From the NCBI RefSeq assembly GCF_000208745.1, contig NC_030857.1, positions 5,060,714 to 5,124,713 on the forward strand: DNA of 64,000 nucleotides. The letters are read 5' to 3'. The stretch comes from Theobroma cacao. Its lineage: Eukaryota > Streptophyta > Magnoliopsida > Malvales > Malvaceae. Under the pieces are notes generated by a model, which worked only from the letters and a program-made list of their open reading frames with translations, had not been told where the DNA came from and did no database searches. The position numbers were made by a program, and so were the translations under genes. Each line of letters opens with the position of its first letter. The first letter of the stretch is position 1. Below, piece by piece: positions 13,201 through 29,651 of the stretch.

Positions 13201-16200
13201 CTTCAAGAGATAAATGAAAACAACAATAAACTCACAGGATTGCTGCCTGTTCCTACAGGAAGCTTCTCATTATCGTTGGGGAAAGGCAAATTGTGAAAGA
13301 AACAGATTTTCCCCAAGCATTCCAGCCATTTGTCGGCATTTACTGCAAGACATGCTCCCTAGGACAATCAGAGAAAAAATGCGAAATATAAAGTTAGGAA
13401 CAAGAAAATTATTACTTGCTATGCCAGAGGAGTTTTTAAATAATCTATAAGAACTTCTGGAGTTTTTCTATCAACCAAATCTCCTAATAATCTATACAGA
13501 CTTCTACTTGTCTTCTTCAACGATTTGAAATTTATTTTTAAAAGAATATCTTCTTAGAATATGCTTTGTTGGAGGGATGGAGATACTTGTGTTCAAATGT
13601 AACATGCGTGGAGTCATACCTTCCAAATCAGCTCTCTCATTCCTGGTTTTCCGACCCAAAGCTTGGAAAGCCATTCCCTCATTTCTCGTGGTCCTATGCA
13701 GTTGCCTGAGCTCCATGGAGAAGTATAGTGGTCCCTCTCTCGATCCAGAAACACGGCCAAGAAATTTATATCATAAGAAAAATCTTGTTTCCATAGATTA
13801 TAGCTTTTATTGGCACCATTAGTAATTCCTTTGTGATTCTCACTGTATTGAGATCTTAGAGTTCTGACCCTCTTCTCTTTCCTCGTTAGGTCTGAGTAAC
13901 TAAAATTGTCTTTGTCAAAGGACATGTTCTTTTCGATGTTCTCTAGACTGCCTTCATCAAGAGCAAGCAACCCAGCACGGCAAACTCCTTTATGGCAGTA
14001 ACCAGGAGCCATATCTAGACATACAAATTCAAAATTTTTGGAATTTACAAAATTTTGTGTCACAGCAACCGTTGTTTCCAGATTCAGGACACAGTGCCAC
14101 CATCCACTTGGAACAAAAATTGTCTCCCCAGGTAGTTGGGTACACTCAATTGGCTTGTCTTCATCAGCAAGAAGTGGATAAAAATCAAGCCACCACTGTA
14201 CACAAATGAAGAAGGATTCAACAAAGGTTAACCCCAAAAAATTCAACAAGAACTAGGAAGTGAAAAACAGGGCCTAGGATATCAGAATTAGATACCTGCA
14301 GCGAGGATGGAGTATCAATGTTAACATCACCATCTTCGTCATTTACATGCACCGTGACACCCAAAGGTACTCTTCCAGGAGGATACAGTGCCCACCTGTT
14401 GAAAAATATTGAGGCATGAGATCCTGGATATCACTTTTCAACTACAGTAAAGCAATTTAAGAGACAACCTTATGCAGCCGAAACTAAACTATTGGCCAGT
14501 TTATGGTGCACCAAACAGCACGTCACTAGTAAAAGGTCAAATTAGACAGATAATACAAAACATTTAATAGATTTTCTGGAGGATATTCCTAAATTAGCTC
14601 CATCAACAGACTTGTTTCTTAAGCTTGAGGCATAATATGTGAAACTCAAAATCACTGACATGGAAGCATTTTATAATACAGAGAAACATCTCAAAAATAC
14701 CTTTTACGGCCACACAGAAGAGTATTCCAGGCACTGGTAAGTGCTGGATCAACATGCCAAGAGGCACCAGACCTCCCTGGTCCAATGATAAGCCATCTGA
14801 ATGGTGGTCGACTATCTCTTTCTAAAACATCAAAAAAGTCTTCTTGAAATATTTTGGGCACATTGTAATCCTTCAACAAGCCTGGTGCAGCTTCCCCAAA
14901 CTGCATAACAAATAATCAAAGCACTTTCAAAACTTTCTACAAAGGCCATTATCTGATCCTATCCTGCCCAAGAAAAGAAATAACTTATATGAATGGTATG
15001 ACTACCCTAGGCTCACCTTATCATCAAAAATATAAAGAGGATCCTCATCATGCTGTACTTTCATGTATGATACGTAATCCTTGAATTTCATTGAAACTTT
15101 TCCAGGGGTTCTTTGAGAAATCTTGAATGCTGTATCTCCATATTTCAGCAGTAGCTGGTCTATTGTCCAAGTATTCCTTGCAGGCCAAGTATCGGCTAAT
15201 CCAGTGAGCAAAACCTGGAATGTAGATCATCAAGAACCCATCCAAAAAGCATGCAATTAGTTTTATTTATACAGTTGCTAACATAGAATACTGACTAATA
15301 AAGAAAACAATGAAGAAAGTAACATTTATGAACAAAATGCAACTGATTCTTCCAATAAATGTAATTTAAATACTCAGTAAAAGTCTAAAAGGACTAATAT
15401 CAAGTTTCTATGGGTACCATAATAATTATTTGAAGAAGCAGCAAGTTCAATATATTTTGCTGAGCATAAAAAAATATATAGCGTACCGGTTTATTCCCAT
15501 CATATTCACGATGAAACTGTTCCGCAGATAGGTCTTTCTGTCTTTCGACATTTCCATCATCAAAAGAAAACCCGTCTAATGTAGTATGGCATCGATATAA
15601 TCTTCTGTATAAGAATAAAGAGCTAAATCCTACCAAAAAAAAATCCCCACAATTACTCATATCAATACTATCATTCCAAAATGAAAAGAAGATATTGCAA
15701 AAAGTAAAAGTATTTATGTTTATATATAAACAAATGCATGAGGTTTTATTTACCATCAAACTGCAATGGTTTTCTGCAATGTTCTATAAATTCATTCGCC
15801 AAATTCTCTCTGCATCATTTCCCAAAAAAAAAACACAGAATTAGAAGATAAATGCTAAATCGAAAACAAACAACAAAAAAAGAAAATTATTTTCAGTTAA
15901 ATGGAGCTTACAAATGCAAGACTGTCTTTTTCCAGAAGCCTTTGTATTGAAGTGGACCGTTGACTTTCTTGAGGCAAAGACTCATCCAAAGCGGTTCTTC
16001 ATTGCAGAATATATACATAACACTAACAAATTCAAACCAAAAAAGGAATTAAGAAAATTTGAACAAAAGAGAGGATATTCAAAATTGAAAATATCGGAAT
16101 TGGAAAAGTAAAGAATAAAAAGAGAGCAAAAGACCAAAACCTGCTAACGCAAGCGAGACGAGCGATGTCTCGAGGAGTGAGGTAATCTAAGATGGTGCAG

Positions 16201-16292
16201 ATGAGTTCGTCGGGAAGGGATTTGAGGTTGCCGAGGGCATCGGCTCGGCGGTCTTCGAGCGAGAAAGTATGAGATTGCTGAGAAATTTCCAT
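10264..16292 (-). CDS. F-box protein with JmjC and APH-like kinase-fold domains (At1g78280 type)
   Basis: Sixteen exons, in transcript order: 16292-16141, 16022-15912, 15809-15754, 15629-15487, 15214-15017, 14900-14701, 14395-14296, 14195-13620, 13358-13236, 12825-12745, 12664-12333, 12210-11950, 11327-11243, 11144-10934, 10695-10527, 10402-10264. They join in frame to 978 residues. An F-box lies at about 22-65 ([21 protein letters not shown]), which should recruit SKP1. A JMJD6-like JmjC domain follows, with iron ligands His269 and Asp271 (SWHVDP) and His354 (GWWHCVLN), plus Lys286. The C-terminal half looks like an aminoglycoside-phosphotransferase fold: Lys563 in YVVKIF, a GTELEFY helix, H821-S-D823 with Asn828, and Asp870 in ILDFSD followed by GDP. 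Architecture matches Arabidopsis At1g78280 (JMJ21), as I recall it. Substrates are unknown; histone or protein hydroxylase activity is possible but not shown by sequence. Confidence 0.92.
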
Positions 16293-17779
16293 TGATGGAG
16301 GTTTTTTTTTTTTTTTGAAGAGTGGAGGGAATGTTGGATAGATGCTAACAGAGAAACAGAAAGAAAGAAGGTTTTGGGGAAGAAATAGCTTGGTCTTTTA
16401 AACATTTTGCTTAGAAAGAACGCGGAGCGATGCTGCCACGTGGAACCGTCTTTCTTGCGCGCGGTTTTACCGTGTGCCTGCGAAGAATTTCTCACGCGCC
16501 TTTTCCTTTTCCCTAATTTCTATCCTCTCTCCTTTCATTTTTCTATTTATTCTTTCGGCCAATATTTTCTTTATTTTATTACTTCTTTCTTTCTTCTTTT
16601 TCAGTACTTTCACGCGCCTTTTCCTTCTCTTAATTTCTTTCCCCTGCTCTTTTTTTTTTGCCAATATTTTTCTTTATTTTATTAATTCTTTCTTTTAAAA
16701 AAAGAGAAATAAAAGTTCTCTTTCATTGTAGTTTTAATATTAGAAGAAATTTTCCACTTGTATTTGCATATGATATAATTATATGAATTGCCAAGGGAGT
16801 TTGGCAGCTAATAGCCAGGGCATGATTATTGATTAGTGTTTTTGCAATTAGATTCATAATATTAAGTAAGATGGATCCCTCTTGAGCTCAAAGCCCAAAA
16901 CTGTGGATCGAACGCCTCGGTTTAAATGCAAGTTGTTAGGTCTTGTTATTTCAAAATCATTTTTATGTTTTCAAATTAAGGTTGAGTGTATTCAATTTCC
17001 TGTTAAGATCTTTCCTATTCCCCTTCTGATAGAACTATAAAAGGACTAGAGATGATCACGAGCCAAGTCAGTTCAAGGCCCAACTTTATTGAATTCGTAC
17101 CCGAACGTGGAGCGGAAAATTTTTTCAAAAGGAGGCCTAAACATGCCCACTAAGCATATAATGCTTAAGACAAGCGCTAGAAAGATGTAACAAGCAGTGT
17201 TCATATGCCTTACTATTCATCCCACAAATTGCACATGTTCTCTGGAAAGTTCAAACTAGAACGAGTTAAGATGGTATTTGGATCAGGCTTAAAGGTTAGT
17301 TTTAAATTTAGGCAGTCATTCAGCATTATGGGCTTTAAACATATTGAGCCCGTTCTAATGTTTGCTGTATTGGAGATTGGAGCATCTGGGCCAAGCGGGG
17401 CTTTGCGTGCAGCCATCAATCACCATCCCCGCACGGTTACCACGTTTCCCCCAAAGCTCATACTGTATACCTTGATAGTGACAAGAAGGAATAAATTAGT
17501 ACACCCAACCTTTTACCCTTTCTTCCATGTGAAAACTTTGTATGACCACAACAATCATAGAACGCAGTCTTCCGAGCAATTTCAGAATTCATTCATAGCT
17601 TAATTATTTATTCCTCAAAGCTGTCACTTTCTCTCAGTATGAACATACAATAAAGGACATAACTTGAGAATCCCAAAGTAAAAGGTATTAATGTAGCGCC
17701 AGTAACAACTTAGAGAAAGGAAAAAAAAAAAAAAGAACAAACATATTGGTCTGCTGGTGGCTGGGTCATTGAGGCCACT
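16293..17779. other. Promoter of the F-box/JmjC gene and 3' region of DAHP synthase
   Basis: The left part is the 5' flank of the minus-strand F-box/JmjC gene, including the duplicated pyrimidine-rich block listed separately. The right part holds the DAHP synthase 3' UTR. The open frame at 17205-17603 (+) has no recognised family and no splice partners, so it is not called. Confidence 0.5.
16493..16700. repeat. Imperfect 118-bp tandem duplication, pyrimidine-rich
   Basis: CACGCGCCTTTTCCTT occurs at 16493 and again at 16611, an offset of 118. Each is followed by a similar C/T-rich run and by GCCAATATTTT plus TTTATTTTATTA. The second copy is shorter, with internal deletions. It lies about 200-400 bases upstream of the F-box/JmjC start codon, so it is probably promoter DNA. 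Function is unknown. Confidence 0.75.
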
Positions 17780-21615
<3,836 letters not shown>

Positions 21616-21892
21616 TCTCGGTGAATAATCTGAATCTCGCTTGGCTTTCTTTTTTCCTTTTTTTTTGGGCCTGAAGAGCTAGGTACCTGGGGAGAGAGAG
21701 AGGATGATCACGAAGGGTTTTATAAGTGAGAGGGAAGGCCTTATTGTGCGTGTGTGTTTTTCCTTTTTCGTGTTTCGCGCAAGGGACAGCGAAGACTGGT
21801 GTCTGGTGGAAGACGTGGCTTCGGTGGTAGTTGGGACTTGGGCGTTTTCGGAATTCAACTTTTATTTGGGTATTTTAGGAAAAAACATGTTT

Positions 21893-22731
21893 CTATCCTT
21901 GTCCATGTTCAGTGCAGGGGCCACAGCGTGGATTTTTTTCCTTCCTTCACCTACTAATAGTCACGTACATGGTAATGATAATTATAGGCGGCGAAGAGAT
22001 AGAGCCGAGCCAAATAGGCAAGCCTAACCATTTTGCCACATTTAACATGGAGATTTTTTTCAAAGAAAAAATAAGGATAGTGTGCAAGGAGAGAAACGTA
22101 AAGTAAAAAATACAAGTTCCTTAAGAGACACGGGTGTCTCTTCCAAAAAACACAAGTTCTAAATCAAACAAATTCATAATAATCTTCTTACATTAATCGA
22201 CTTTCAAGTTATATTTAAAAAGGTATAAAGATTAATAATTGTATAAAAATACAAATCTAACTATTTATTAGCTTTGAGAAATTGTACACGTGCATAAATA
22301 TTTGTATATTCTTACTAATTTACCATGGGTAAGAAATTAAATTAAATATCACTTGTGTTAGAAGAAGTTTTTACATTTTTTATTAATTTATAATTTTAAA
22401 AATATACAAGTGAATTAAAATTCATTAAAAAATATGAGTTCATCTTTAAAAAAAAAAAAAGAAACACAAGCTCTAAACCGAACAAAATGTAACAATTTTA
22501 TTGCATTAATTGGCTTTCAAGTGTTGGTATATTTTTAAAATTAAAAATATTTTGTCTCTTAATATGAAAAATTATATTTTTATCGTTGTCCATGTTCAAT
22601 GGAGGGGCCACAGGGTGGATTTTTTTCCTTTCCTTCACCTACTAATCGTCACATACATGGTAATGATAATTATAGGTAGTGTAGAGATAGAGTTAAGCCA
22701 AATAGGTAAGCTTAACTATTTCGCTACATTT
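21893..22731. repeat. Direct repeat of a 150-bp segment upstream of DAHP synthase
   Basis: A block at about 21893-22045, 280-430 bases upstream of the DAHP synthase start codon, recurs at about 22578-22731, an offset of 687. Shared text includes GTCCATGTTCA, GGGGCCACAG, CACCTACTAAT and CATGGTAATGATAATTATAG. The distal copy has more T and A changes. The proximal copy lies in the presumed promoter, so the array to the right appears to have begun in, or captured, promoter DNA. Confidence 0.8.
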
Positions 22732-25700
22732 TACTTTATGTATTTTCAAAATTAAAATTATTATGTCTCTTTATATGAAAAATTATGTTTTTTTATTTGA
22801 AAAGTCAAATGAAAATTGATGTTTTTTTATATAGAAAGTTATGGCTTTTGTGACTATTAAAAAGTCACATCAATTGAAAAGTTATGTCACATAGTATGAT
22901 ATAATTTGTCTATTAAATTGTAAGTGCTTTTCATATAAAAAATTATATCTCTTGATAAAATGACATATTGAAAAAAATCTCTAAATTCAAAAGTTGTAAG
23001 ACAATTGAAAAACACTATTACTCAAAAGTTTTGATATAAAAAGTTATCTGTTCATATTTTAACTTAAAAATTATTTTTTAGGGTATAAATGGTTGTTCTT
23101 TAGAACAATACCTTTATTCAAAAATTGTGTCTTGCAACACATAAAAATGCCTATAAGACATAAAAGTGTCTTAATGAAAGGATTACATATTTAAATGAGA
23201 GATACTTGCAAGTCTGTATAAATAACTTATTGCCAACCATTTTGACACACAAAACAAACAAGACAAGAGCATTAAATCAAGAATAAAAAAAATGTTATGT
23301 TTTCAACAAAACTTTAAAAAATAAATATAAACACTTTGAGTTCCCGTTATTTATCAAAAGTATCCAAATTCTTTATAATCTGCTTACTGCAGAAAATAAA
23401 TTTTAAGGCCAAACAACTTTACAACTCACAGATGTGTCTAGTCATTTACTTTTATAAAGTGCAATATGAAGTTAAATATTGGCTTCATTATATTTCTAAA
23501 ACCATTGGTAGAATTCCCTTTTACATATCAAATGGGGATAGTAAAATAAGTTTTAAAGATAGCATTTATTAAAAGTACGTTTTGAAGTCAATTTTACTGA
23601 TTTTCTTTTAATTCCAACTAAACCTCATTTACACCAACAAAAAAAAGCTATTAATAACCTTACAAAAGTACAAACCTAACTAATTATTAGATTTGAGAAA
23701 CTGTACTCATACATACACATTTGCATATTTTTGTTGACTTACCATTGTGGTTAAATTAAATATTACATGGGAGGAAAAGTTCTTGCATTTGGTTATTTAA
23801 TAATTTCTAATTTTTAAAAATATACAAGTAAATTAAAGTTTGTTAATAAACACATGTTCAAATCTTTACAAAAAATCACTAATTCTAAACCGAGCAAAAC
23901 TGTAACAATTTTCTTGCATTAATTGACTTTCAAGTTACAATTAAAAGGTTATAAACATTAATAACCTTACAAAATTACGAACCTAACTAATTATTAGTTC
24001 TGAAAAATTGTACAAGGGCATCAACATTTGCATGTTCTTGCTAACTTGCGAAGTGTAGAATGTTAAATTCAATATTATTAGTGTTAAAAGAAATTCTCAT
24101 AATTAGTTTTCTTATTAATTTATAATTTTTAAAATATACAAGTGAGCTAAAGTTCATTAAGAAACACGAGTTTGTCTTTTAAAAAACACAAGTTCTAAAT
24201 CGAGCAAATCCGTAATAATTTTCTTACATTAATCAACTTTCAAGTTACTCTTAAAAAGGTATGAACATTAATAACCCTACAAAAATATCAATCTAACTAA
24301 TTATTAGCTTTGAGAAACTGTACACGTGCATAAACATTTGTATGTTCTTATTGACTTACCGCGTGTAAGAAATTAAATCAAATATTATCGATATTTGAAG
24401 AAGTTCTCATATTTTTTTATTTATTTATAATTTTAAAAATATACAAGTGAATTAAAATTCATTAAGAAATATGAGTACATCTTTAAAAAAAAAAGAAACA
24501 CAAGCTCTAAACTGAACAAAACTGTAACAATTTTCTTGCATTAATTGGCTTTCTAAGTGTTGGTGTATTTTCAAGATAGAAAATTATGTCTTTTCATATA
24601 AAAAATTGTAAATGAAAAATTATATTTTTTCATATGAAAGGTTGTTACTATTAGAAAGTCAGATCAATTGAAAAGTTATGTCACATTATATATTATAGTA
24701 TAATTACTGAATTGTAGGTAGTTTTTTATATGAAAAGTTATGTCTTTTGGTAAAATAACATATTGAAAAAACACCTGTAAATCCAAATATTATAAGACCA
24801 TTGAAAAACATCATTACCAAAAAGTTTTGATATGAAAAAATATATTTTCATATTGTAACTCAAAGGTCATAGGTTATACTATGAATATTGCCTTTTCATA
24901 AGGTAATTATTGAAATAATATCATTTTTCAAGGATTGTGTCTTACAACATGCAAATGAGTCTTTAAAACATAGAGATGTATTAACAAAAGGGTTGTATCC
25001 TTAAAGAAAAGATACTTAGAAGTTTATATAAAGGAATTGCTATTAACCATTTTGACATATAAAACAAATAAGATAAAAGCAGAAAATCAAATAAAAAAGT
25101 GTTATGTTCTAAATAAAATTCAGAAAATAAAAATAAAAACTTTGAGTTCCATCAGGTACCAAAAGTGTCCAAATTTGTTATAATATACTGGCTACAAAAA
25201 ATAGGTTTTAAGTCAAATAATTTAACAACCCTCGAGTGTATCTAGTGGTTAAGTGCAAGATCAAGTTAAACATTGACTTTATTGTATCTCAAGACTATTT
25301 GTATAATTTCCTTTTGTATATCAAGTGGTGGGGATAAAATAAATCTTAAAAATAATATCACAATTTGAAGTAAATTTTACTGGTTCTTTAAATTCTAACT
25401 AAACCTCATTTACACCAACATAAAAAGCTATTAACATTAATAACCTTACAAAAGTACAAACCTAACTAATTATTAGATTTGAGAAACTACACTCTTACAT
25501 ACACATTTGCATATTCTTGCTGACTTACCATTTGTAAAAGGTTAAATTATATATTACGTGGGAGAAAAAGTTCTCACATTTGGTTTTTTAGTAATTTCAA
25601 ATTTTTATAAATATACAAGTTTGTTGATAAACACAAGTTTGAATCGTTACAAAAAATCACTAGTTCTAAACTAAACAAAATTGTAACAATTTTCTTGCAT

Positions 25701-27150
25701 TAATTGACTTTCGAGTTATAATTAAAAGGTTATAGACATTAATTACCCTACAAAAATTATAAATCTATCTAATTATTAGTTCTGAAAAATTGTACAAGTG
25801 CATAAACATTTGCATGTTCTTGCTGACTTGCCACGTGTTGAATGTTAAATTATATATTATTAGTGCTAGGAGAAATTATCATAATTGGTTTTCTTATTAA
25901 TTTATAATTTTTAAAATATACCAGTGAGTTAAAGTTCGTTAATAAACATGAGTTTGTGTTTCAAAAAACGCAAGTTCTAAATTGAACAAATCTGTAATAA
26001 TTTTCTTAGATTAATCGACTTTCAAGTTACACTTAAAAAGGTATGAACATTAATAACCCTACAGAAATACGAATCTAACTAATTAGTAGCTTTGAGAAAT
26101 GTACACGTGCATAAACATTTGTATATTCTTACCGACTTACCATATATTAGAAATTAAATTCAATATTACTGGTGTCAGGAGAAGTTCTCACATTTTGTTT
26201 TTTTTTATTAATTTATAATTTTTTAAAATATGCAAGTGAATTAAAATTCATTAAGAAATATGAGTTCGTCTTAAAAAAAAAAAGAAACACGAGCTCTAAA
26301 TTGAACAAATCTGTAACAATTTTCTTGCATTAATTGGCTTCTAAATGTTAGTGTATTTTCAAAATGAAAAGTTATATTTTTTCATATGAAAAGTTATGAC
26401 TATTGAAAAATTACATCAATTGAAAGGTTATGTTACATAGTATAATATAATGCGACTATTGAATTGTAAATGGTTTTTCATATGAAAAGTTGTGTCTTTT
26501 GGTAAAGTGATAAATTAAAAAAACACTTATAAATCTAAAGGTTATAAGACAATTTAAAAACATCACTTCTAAAAAGTTTTGATATGTTCATGTTGTAACT
26601 CAAAGTTATATCTTATGATATAAATGATTGTTATTTGGAGTAATACTTTTATCTAAAAGTTATATCTTACAACATGTGGAGGTGTCTTTAAGACATAAAG
26701 GTGCATTAATGAAATAGTTATATCTTTAAAGAAGACACTATTGCGAATGAATATAAAGGATTTGTTGTTAACTATTTTGACATACAAGACGAACAAGCCA
26801 AAAGCATAAAATCAATAGTAAGGAAAAGTGTTAAATTCTGAATAAAAATTCAAAAAATAAACATAAGTACTTTGAGTTCCCGTCATCTATAAAAAGTATC
26901 CAAATTCCTTATAATCTATTTATTGTAGAAAGTAAGTTTTAAGATCAAATAACTTTGTAAACCTTCAGTATGTCTAGTCATCTACTCTCGTAAAATGCAA
27001 GACAAAATTAGATGTTGGCTTCATTATCTTTGCATATCGAGTGATAGAGGCGAAATAAGTTTTAAAAATAACGTCTATTAAAATCATATTTTGAAGTCAA
27101 TTTTATCGATTTCCTTTGAATTCCAATTAAACTCAATTTACACCAACATT
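22120..27150. repeat. Diverged tandem array, period about 1.75 kb, with internal sub-repeats
   Basis: The same ordered set of AT-rich blocks recurs. TTTGAGTTCC followed by AAAGT(A/G)TCCAAATT occurs at about 23336, 25140 and 26872, with spacings near 1.80 and 1.73 kb. CGTGCATAAA(C/T)ATTTGTAT occurs near 22290, 24326 and 26106. CTAACTAATTATTAG with flanks recurs near 23676, 23980, 24292, 25461 and 25770, so each large unit contains smaller related subunits. I read one partial and two full units. No open frame runs through it. Copies differ by many substitutions and small indels, so the array is old. Origin (satellite, or tandemised remains of a mobile element) is not clear from sequence. Confidence 0.8.
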
Positions 27151-27733
27151 ATTGAGGTATATGTTGTATATATAAATAGATTGTCAACTACTTAGGAGAA
27201 AATTAAAGAAAATTAAACAAACAATATTATAATTATATTATAATTTAATAAAATTATATTGATTTCATTTATAATTTATACAATTGCTATAATTATATTA
27301 ACAACAAATATTAAAAAAAATACCACTGTAAATTTGGTTCTTGTGATAAGAAAAGGAAGCATTGCAAACAAGTAAAGGATGTACCGGAGATGATAGAGAG
27401 GAAGATTGGAACAATTCCTAAAGTACTAAATGTCGTGGTAGGTGAAAAATAACAAAAAGAGAATAGGTGTTCTGATTGAAAATATGCTAGAGAAAAGAGA
27501 TTTGAGTGAGAGTCAAGTAGTTTTGAAAGTGAAAAATCCCTATAATGGCAAAAGTAACAGTTACAAGAAAAGGCTTTAATACACGTAATGAATGATATCA
27601 TTAAGGAGAGTTTTAATGTTAGATAACCGTTACTAAGAGTTAATGTTGAGTAACGATTAGAAACTTATTATGTGACCGTTGAAATAATTATATTTGATAA
27701 GACTTGTTCTTAAGTAGAAGCTAATAAAGAAGA
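27151..27733. other. AT-rich spacer with possible mobile-element debris
   Basis: An AT-only stretch (27220-27310) is followed by slightly less AT-rich DNA. The minus-strand frame at 27311-27601 matches no family I know. TGTTAGATAACCGTTAC at 27618 resembles the start of some Copia-type LTRs, but no primer-binding site or matching second LTR was found. Confidence 0.3.
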
Positions 27734-27849
27734 GTTGTACGTGAACCGGTATAAGAGAGGAAGCTATACGTGAATAGGTATAAGAGAACAAGCTGTACAT
27801 GAACAGGTACAAGAGAAGAAGTTGTACGTGAACATATACAAGAGAACAA
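27734..27849 (+). repeat. Minisatellite: four copies of a 29-bp unit
   Basis: Four contiguous units of exactly 29 bases, with a consensus close to GTTGTACGTGAACAGGTATA followed by AGAGAACAA. Units differ at a few positions each. No reading frame or regulatory role is evident. Confidence 0.85.
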
Positions 27850-29631
27850 GATAAAAACAGAAAACACTTGTACTTTAGAAAAAAAGTTAAGAGAGAGACC
27901 TCTTAACTACCTCCATATCTGAACCACCAAGTCAAACTCTTCAAAACATTCAAATATGAAAATAACTCATGAACCTTGCCATCTATTTCGGATTACTTTC
28001 ACTGTCATATGTGTGAAATTGTTATTCTATACAAAGTAGTTGTTTTACTTGTAATGGTTGTTTTCATTATTTTCTATATAATGTTATGCGATAAAATAAT
28101 TTTTTAGAAAATAAGTATTAACCAAAATCGACTAGTTACAATCACATTTGCATTATTATATTGGTGCGTGAATCACATGTATAGAATCAATAATTTTTTT
28201 AGATAGATTTCAATTAAGTAAATTAAGCTTTTTATTTCAAATATCTAGAATCGAAATTATTTGAACCAACTAGATCTAAGCAGTCATCCCATTGATTTTA
28301 TAACTCTAGATCTAAGGAGTCGAGTATTAAAATATAAATAATGCTTTGAAGATTTGATTTTATTAGATCCCCCTTTTGTTTTGATATTAGAATGCTAACG
28401 GCTAGCACTGCCATGCATTATTTGAAGTTGTGAATATTTTATTTTGTGACTTGCATGTGATTTTGTCCCGTATGCATATAATTGATCACATGTATCTTCA
28501 TAAAAAAATATAGTTTGTTTTTTTTTTTATCATTATCTTACTAGATCGATGGCTGTATGTACGCATCCAATGATGATGCTGGATATTTTGACATTTAAAT
28601 ATATTACTTTTTATTCATCAAAATCATTTGTAGCTAGACTCGATTTAAGGTTAGTGTATGATAAAATAAAAAATAATAATTCAATATCATAAGATTTTTA
28701 TATATAATAATCTCTTTGAAGACTGTGGGTTCAAATTTGAATAAATTTAATTAGTACAAATAAAGAAAAATATATATTTGGGGAAACTCAATTACCCCAC
28801 GGTTCATAATTTAGGGTCGGCTTTAGGGTAAAACGAGCACAGCCTGTGCTTTAAGTCTCAAAATTTAATCGGCCTTGTAATTATATAAAAGTATTTAAAA
28901 TAATTAATAAAATATCTACTTATCATCCCATGTCTAATAATTTTTTTTTCTCTTACTTCTCACATTTCTTTTAATTCTCAACTAGTTATTTTATTTCTCA
29001 TTAAAAATATGTAAAATTTAAATAATTAATAAAATGATATATTTTTTTAATTTTTTAATTATATGCTTAATAAATCTTAATTTTTTATCACTTTTCAATT
29101 TTCATTATGATATTAATTTTTAACTACTTCTCTTATTCTCAATTAACTAACAATAATACATATTTAATAACTCTAGTAATTTCAATAAAAAAACTCACTT
29201 TTTAATTTAAGAAAATTTTAATTAAATATTTAACTTTAAATATTTCAAATTATTGAACTGCCCTTGTCGCAACTACTGGGACAAGAAGAAGCCGAAAGCC
29301 TAGCCAAGCCACAGCTTGAAAGGATCACCTAACCGGAGCAAAGAATAGTAATATTATTTTCTAAAGTACAGCCTTTAGCTCCCTTACCTAACCAGTTTTG
29401 GTCATATGGGTTTTAGTCTAATACTCTTTTGTTGAAAGTGACAAAAGGGGCTGACTGAGAAAAGATTGTAATTACGAAAGACCCCCTCACCAATTCAAAA
29501 AAGTAGCTGCCTTCAATGATTTTGGTGGGTTAGAAATAGAGTGGGGTTGGGGGGTGGCGGGAGGAGGGGGCGACTCTGCCCTCACCTACCCCCTCCACCT
29601 CAACCTCTGGCAACTCCTCCTACCCCAAAGG

Positions 29632-29651
29632 CACGTGTCAATCCACACGTG
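29632..29651. promoter_or_regulatory. Paired G-box/ABRE cores
   Basis: Two CACGTG hexamers lie at 29632-29637 and 29646-29651, 14 bases apart, within ACGTGTC and ACGTGGGC contexts typical of ABRE or G-box elements bound by bZIP or bHLH factors. No gene was recognised next to them, so a regulatory role is only a possibility. Confidence 0.35.

Noticed and set aside
13577..13822. Plus-strand open frame of 81 residues
   Set aside because: Most of it is antisense to the large F-box/JmjC exon at 13620-14195.
27311..27601. Minus-strand open frame of 96 residues near the minisatellite
   Set aside because: Ser/Phe/Cys-rich text of the kind made by AT-rich DNA; no retrotransposon or other domain motif could be read in either strand.
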